This document shows, one piece after another, positions 6,871 to 9,844 of a stretch of DNA of 9,844 nucleotides; the first letter of the stretch is position 1, and each line of letters opens with the position of its first letter. A program made the translations under genes and the position numbers. The notes beneath the pieces were generated by a model that saw only the letters and a list, made by a program, of their open reading frames with translations, was not told the DNA's origin and ran no database searches. This DNA comes from Flavobacteriales bacterium UBA1993 (lineage in GTDB: Bacteria > Bacteroidota > Bacteroidia > Flavobacteriales_G > Salibacteraceae), in assembly GCA_002336485.1 (NCBI GenBank), contig DDCZ01000063.1:1-9844 (forward strand), read 5' to 3'.

Positions 6871-7610
6871 TTTGAATTAAGCCTGATTTGATTTGCCATT
6901 TGACTTTTATATCCCGGATTAGCATCAATGGAGTTCACGATTTCATCCATACTCACGGATCCATTAACAGAGGAATAAAGAGCCTTAATTGTCTCAAAAT
7001 CCACCATCGTATCGATCGTCAACCTAATATCCTGGCGACTCTTTAATACTTCTGGTAGGTCAAGAAACTTGCACTTAAATTGATCCGAATGCTCGTATAT
7101 GTAGTTTGTGACATGCTCTTTATAAAATGAATCATCCGATAAGGACGAAACCTTCTTAAGTGCTGAAAGCTTGACCGCTTCTCCAAATAAACCAACGTGG
7201 GATCGAATAACTGGGGTATTATCAGGAAATGAATAACTCAGATAGTCAGTATCACCTTCTTCGATACCCTTTTGTATGACGCGAACAAACTCTGGCAGAA
7301 TAAATGGATTATCAGCACAAATGCGCACTAAGGCCTTCGCCCCAATGTTATCTGCTGCCTTAATAAATCGAGAAAGCACATTGTTTTCACTGCCACGGAA
7401 TACGGTAATTCCAAGATCTAGCCCGAGTTCTGCAAGGATATCATCATCTGGGTTTTCAGTTGTAGCCAATATCACCTCTGAATTTGGAAATTCTGTCAAC
7501 AATCTTTTTACGATTACCGCAAACAAACTATCACCGGAATAGAATGGCAAAACCATTTTATGCTTTAGGCGCGTTGAGCCCAGTCGTGATTGTAAAATTA
7601 TTGGAACCAT
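6867..7610 (-). CDS. spsF: SpsF/NeuA-type cytidylyltransferase (CMP-nonulosonate synthetase)
   Basis: This enzyme is predicted to activate a nonulosonic acid with CTP, giving the CMP-sugar and pyrophosphate in the cytoplasm. It carries the SpsF/CTP_transf_3 signatures in order: an N-terminal nucleotide loop ILQSRLGSTRLKHK (5-18; compare I-x-Q-A-R-x-G-S-T-R-L-x-x-K), VILATTEN (46-53), FRGSENNVLSRF (71-82), RICADNPFI (96-104), EHVTNYIYEH (165-174) and RLTIDTMVDFE (196-206). Its 247 residues match the usual family length. A GAGG sits directly against the ATG at 7610, too close for an ideal ribosome site, but the nucleotide loop begins at residue 3, so this start is needed. The stop overlaps the synthase start as ATGA. 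Bacillus subtilis has the same spsE/spsF pairing in its spore-coat sugar operon (established). Kdo activation is less likely because the partner is NeuB-type, not KdsA. Confidence 0.88.
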   Translation of the reverse strand: MVPIILQSRLGSTRLKHKMVLPFYSGDSLFAVIVKRLLTEFPNSEVILATTENPDDDILAELGLDLGITVFRGSENNVLSRFIKAADNIGAKALVRICADNPFILPEFVRVIQKGIEEGDTDYLSYSFPDNTPVIRSHVGLFGEAVKLSALKKVSSLSDDSFYKEHVTNYIYEHSDQFKCKFLDLPEVLKSRQDIRLTIDTMVDFETIKALYSSVNGSVSMDEIVNSIDANPGYKSQMANQIRLNSK

Positions 7611-7613
7611 CCT

Positions 7614-8912
7614 CTAGGAATTTTTATAAAATTCTGAGTCGTGAAGGTACGCTAGCAGCTGGTTTTGATCGAAAAAATTATTCTTACTCTGCAACATAGA
7701 TCTATCGATTGCCTCATGCAAACCTGCCTCAGTTTTCGCGCAAATGCTCGATAGATTCGAATTTGAAACTGGAAAGAAAGGCATGTCCTGGGTATAAAAA
7801 AGTGTTTTATAACCTGCAAGAAGTCTTTCGAAAAGAACAGTACTCATTGTACCGACACCTACATCAGCCAATTCAAAAATGCTCGAGCTTCGGTCACTTC
7901 CGAGATACAATTCAAAATCCACGGTGTCGGCAATAATGCTGCGGTAATATTCCGTGACTTGAACTCTTTTGCTCAATTCCCGCTCCCTTGGGTGTGTAAA
8001 TATTATGATTCTGTATCTCGCTTCTGCAGCGTTGCAATATGATGCTATGCTGCGAAGTAATTCTGCCTCTTGCTTTGGCGCACCGAAAAGCGACTCCCCA
8101 TGATCTTCAAGTTCTCTGATCCAAGAGGCATGAGAATAAAATCCAATTACCCCCTTAGCCGGATCATGGCTATGTTGAATGTATTTGCTAAGAAAACTAG
8201 CGTGTTTGGGTAAAAGCCTATCAATGGTTTTTACGCGTATTGTTTTCTGGAAAAAGGACACCTCTTCTTCGTGATATGGATTTGAAACGATTAATCTATC
8301 GGCAAGAACATGGCTCATATGCGATGCTAATGGCCCAATGGAGGGCACCTTTATTATTTCAATTCCAGATTTTTGATACACGAGTGTGCCCCAATTACTC
8401 GCATTTGAAAACGGAGCAAAATCATACATCTGTCGTGATTGAGAACGAATCAGCCAAGCTCGAATGCCGGCAATTTGTGATGCGTATCTGGGAATCAAAG
8501 CCATGTTGGTTCTGCGATATCCAAGAACGGATAATGGTACGGTGATGAATGCACATAAGACTCCTTGAATGAGAACCACCAAAGAGTCCCAAACACTCAA
8601 AGAAGCGAGCACGTTTGCATACGTATTTGACCCGGTGAAGGCATTTAATTGATTTAATTCGAAGAATTTAGAATCGGAGGCAATGCCGTTTTCATTATTG
8701 TCTAATGCAACAATTAGAGATTTGACAGGGGTTTCCTTTTTTGTCCATCCGAGGCTCCTCACCAATCTAATCAAGACCCTTATGCTTATAAAAGCATCGG
8801 ATTTTGAGGATTCGGGTAAATCAAACGTTGAATGAATCGTCAGAGAAACTCGGGCAATTTTATACTCGGGCCGGCCAGAGAATAGTATTAATATGAACGT
8901 TTTAAATGTCAT
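7614..8912 (-). CDS. Putative GT-B polysaccharide glycosyltransferase with HP and Ser/Thr motifs (candidate nonulosonosyl/sialyl-type transferase)
   Basis: This 432-residue protein is not a recognisable GT4 enzyme. A hydrophobic stretch (about 107-131) could be a membrane anchor or a buried segment. A conserved-looking MYDFAPF (162-168) precedes a region with VPSIGPLASH and SNPYHEEE. The C-terminal half looks like a Rossmann donor domain: VIGFYSHASW (255-264), IIIFTHPRERE (302-312) with His307-Pro308, then SSSIFELADVGVGTMSTVLFE (342-362) with Ser/Thr 357-358, and LLAGYKTLFY. An HP motif followed by an SS/ST motif is known from CMP-sialic-acid-using bacterial transferases (GT52, polysialyltransferases). 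Related layouts also occur in CDP-glycerol transferases, so this is suggestive only. It lies 3 bp before the cytidylyltransferase gene, which fits a user of the CMP-sugar. The ATG at 8912 has only a weak GAG upstream. Being a gene is near certain; the function is an inference. Confidence 0.6.
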   Translation of the reverse strand: MTFKTFILILFSGRPEYKIARVSLTIHSTFDLPESSKSDAFISIRVLIRLVRSLGWTKKETPVKSLIVALDNNENGIASDSKFFELNQLNAFTGSNTYANVLASLSVWDSLVVLIQGVLCAFITVPLSVLGYRRTNMALIPRYASQIAGIRAWLIRSQSRQMYDFAPFSNASNWGTLVYQKSGIEIIKVPSIGPLASHMSHVLADRLIVSNPYHEEEVSFFQKTIRVKTIDRLLPKHASFLSKYIQHSHDPAKGVIGFYSHASWIRELEDHGESLFGAPKQEAELLRSIASYCNAAEARYRIIIFTHPRERELSKRVQVTEYYRSIIADTVDFELYLGSDRSSSIFELADVGVGTMSTVLFERLLAGYKTLFYTQDMPFFPVSNSNLSSICAKTEAGLHEAIDRSMLQSKNNFFDQNQLLAYLHDSEFYKNS

Positions 8913-8932
8913 GCTAGAGTCTCAATGGCGAT

Positions 8933-9844
8933 TCAATTAGGCGAGCGTGTCATTCTTTCAAAAAAAGCTGGGTAGTTTTTCGACGCATCGAAATGCTCTT
9001 CCCAAAACGCCCTAACGCCTTGCCTGTATGCTTTGTCGCGGCATTTCTCGACTAGGGTGCGTGTAACTGATTGAGAAACAACCAATGGGTCGAACGTCGC
9101 ATCTACCAAAATTCCGGTTTGTTCATTCACGATATCCGCAGTTCCACCCACATCTGTGGCTAAACATGGAATCCCAAAACTAATAGCCTCTTGTATTGAA
9201 ACCGGTAAGCCTTCGATCTCACTTGAGTTTATCAGCAAATCAACATGGTGTGATTTATAGGTCTGAAGTAGTTTGGCATTCTCAACATAGCCACGCTGTA
9301 ATACTTCAATATTCGGCTTAGAATCCAGTGCAGATATAGCTTCTTTATATCTTTTTGAGGTCGGATCATTCTCTTGAATATCACCAAAGTGGGACCACTT
9401 AACAGGAAGGTCAATGTGCTGAAGCATCTCTGCAATTAGATAAAAGCGCTTTACATTTCTCACTCTTCCAACGCTTACAATATGATATGGGAGATCCACA
9501 GGTTCAGTTGGCCCCATACCATGATCTTGACTCCCAAGGTATTCGACCTTAATTTTTGTTGCGAACCTCGGATACTTTCTGGTTATATACTGCTTGGTAG
9601 CTACGCTAACGCAATAAACAAGATCGGTATATTCATATTTAAACCACTGAAATGGCAATTTCCTAGTCTTTGGTTCTCGCTCCTCTATCACGTCACGGCC
9701 ATGCACTCGAGTTGAATAGGAAGAAATATAGCCTCTCTCTGCAGCCATAGCCAAAGCCAAGGCATAGTCATTCGCAAAAAAGGTGTAGCACCTTGCATTT
9801 CGCATACTGTGATCTTGAAAAAGTGCGTCAGCGATCATGGAACA
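8933..9844 (-). CDS. GT4-family glycosyltransferase, 5' partial (N-terminus beyond window edge)
   Basis: This is a cytoplasmic retaining glycosyltransferase with a GT-B fold that would add one sugar from a nucleotide-sugar donor during repeat-unit assembly. The frame stays open to base 9844, so the ATG at 9838 is probably internal and the N-terminal acceptor-binding half is incomplete. Numbering from that ATG, the end of the N-terminal domain holds a TRVHGRDVIEER segment (about 43-54) and a YLGSQDHG linker (100-107). The donor-binding domain starts at VSVGRVRNVKRF (121-132). The GT4 E-x7-E motif is E209 to E217 in SSEIEGLPVSIQEAISFG, followed by GIPCLATDVGG (222-232) and a TGILVD loop. The HGRDV/YLG-D-G arrangement resembles colanic-acid WcaL-like enzymes (family memory). 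It ends 20 bp before the next gene. Sugar specificity cannot be read. The family call is firm. Confidence 0.93.
   Translation of the reverse strand, partial: CSMIADALFQDHSMRNARCYTFFANDYALALAMAAERGYISSYSTRVHGRDVIEEREPKTRKLPFQWFKYEYTDLVYCVSVATKQYITRKYPRFATKIKVEYLGSQDHGMGPTEPVDLPYHIVSVGRVRNVKRFYLIAEMLQHIDLPVKWSHFGDIQENDPTSKRYKEAISALDSKPNIEVLQRGYVENAKLLQTYKSHHVDLLINSSEIEGLPVSIQEAISFGIPCLATDVGGTADIVNEQTGILVDATFDPLVVSQSVTRTLVEKCRDKAYRQGVRAFWEEHFDASKNYPAFFERMTRSPN

Noticed and set aside
4511..7610. Kdo pathway (KdsA/KdsC/KdsB) interpretation
   Set aside because: The phosphatase and cytidylyltransferase could fit Kdo synthesis, but the synthase has NeuB motifs and a SAF domain, not KdsA, and the transferase has SpsF signatures.
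6867..7610. Sporulation (spore-coat) role suggested by the SpsF family name
   Set aside because: The name reflects the Bacillus family member only. The surrounding sulfotransferase, KdsC-type phosphatase and GT-C genes fit a surface polysaccharide locus, and nothing else points to sporulation.
8240..8545. Plus-strand open frame of 101 codons
   Set aside because: It is antisense to the N-terminal and middle part of the 432-residue transferase-like gene; the translation has no domain-like pattern.
8933..9838. ATG at 9838 as the true start of the first glycosyltransferase
   Set aside because: The frame stays open upstream to the edge, and the protein from this ATG lacks the first Rossmann strands expected of GT4 enzymes, so the gene is cut by the window.

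Overview
The window is a single, tightly packed bacterial gene cluster for surface polysaccharide biosynthesis. All ten recognisable genes lie on the minus strand, so transcription runs from the right edge (9844) to the left edge (1). Both edge genes are cut: the first gene lacks its N-terminus at 9844 and the last lacks its C-terminus at 1. Gaps between genes are 3-20 bp or 4-bp ATGA overlaps, apart from one 62-bp gap at 3201-3262. No rRNA, tRNA, CRISPR array, insertion sequence or long repeat is visible, and no gene-free stretch approaches 300 bp. The DNA is AT-leaning by eye. The gene content (nonulosonic acid synthesis, several GT4 glycosyltransferases, a sulfotransferase, a GT-C membrane protein) fits an accessory O-antigen, capsule or exopolysaccharide locus, most likely of a Gram-negative and possibly aquatic or marine bacterium. 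Nothing here fixes the phylum. Ribosome-binding sites are poor or absent before almost every start, which suggests translational coupling or a lineage that relies little on Shine-Dalgarno sequences.

Layout in transcription order: (1) 9844-8933, GT4 glycosyltransferase, 5' partial; (2) 8912-7614, an unusual GT-B-like protein with HP and Ser/Thr motifs, a candidate sialic-acid-type transferase; (3) 7610-6867, SpsF/NeuA-type cytidylyltransferase; (4) 6870-5830, NeuB-type nonulosonate synthase with a SAF domain; (5) 5823-5005, PAPS-dependent sulfotransferase with an inferred TTG start; (6) 5008-4511, KdsC-type HAD phosphatase; (7) 4504-3263, GT4-like glycosyltransferase; (8) 3200-2229, unknown protein with a histidine-rich, cupin-like core; (9) 2217-1006, GT4 glycosyltransferase; (10) 1009-1, ArnT/PMT-like GT39 membrane glycosyltransferase, 3' partial.

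How they may work together: genes 4, 6 and 3 form a plausible pathway from a hexosamine or hexose (possibly 6-phosphorylated) to a nonulosonic acid 9-phosphate, then the free acid, then the CMP-activated sugar. The synthase carries a TYGEH-type segment that I recall from the animal Neu5Ac-9-phosphate synthase (NANS). Together with a phosphatase in the same operon, this favours the phosphorylated route over the usual bacterial NeuB route. Gene 2, directly before the cytidylyltransferase, is the best candidate for the enzyme that uses the CMP-sugar. The three GT4 enzymes would build the rest of the repeat unit on a lipid carrier, the sulfotransferase would sulfate it, and the GT-C protein would add a sugar from a polyprenyl-phosphate donor on the periplasmic side. 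No flippase, polymerase or NeuC-type epimerase is inside the window; they would lie beyond its edges.
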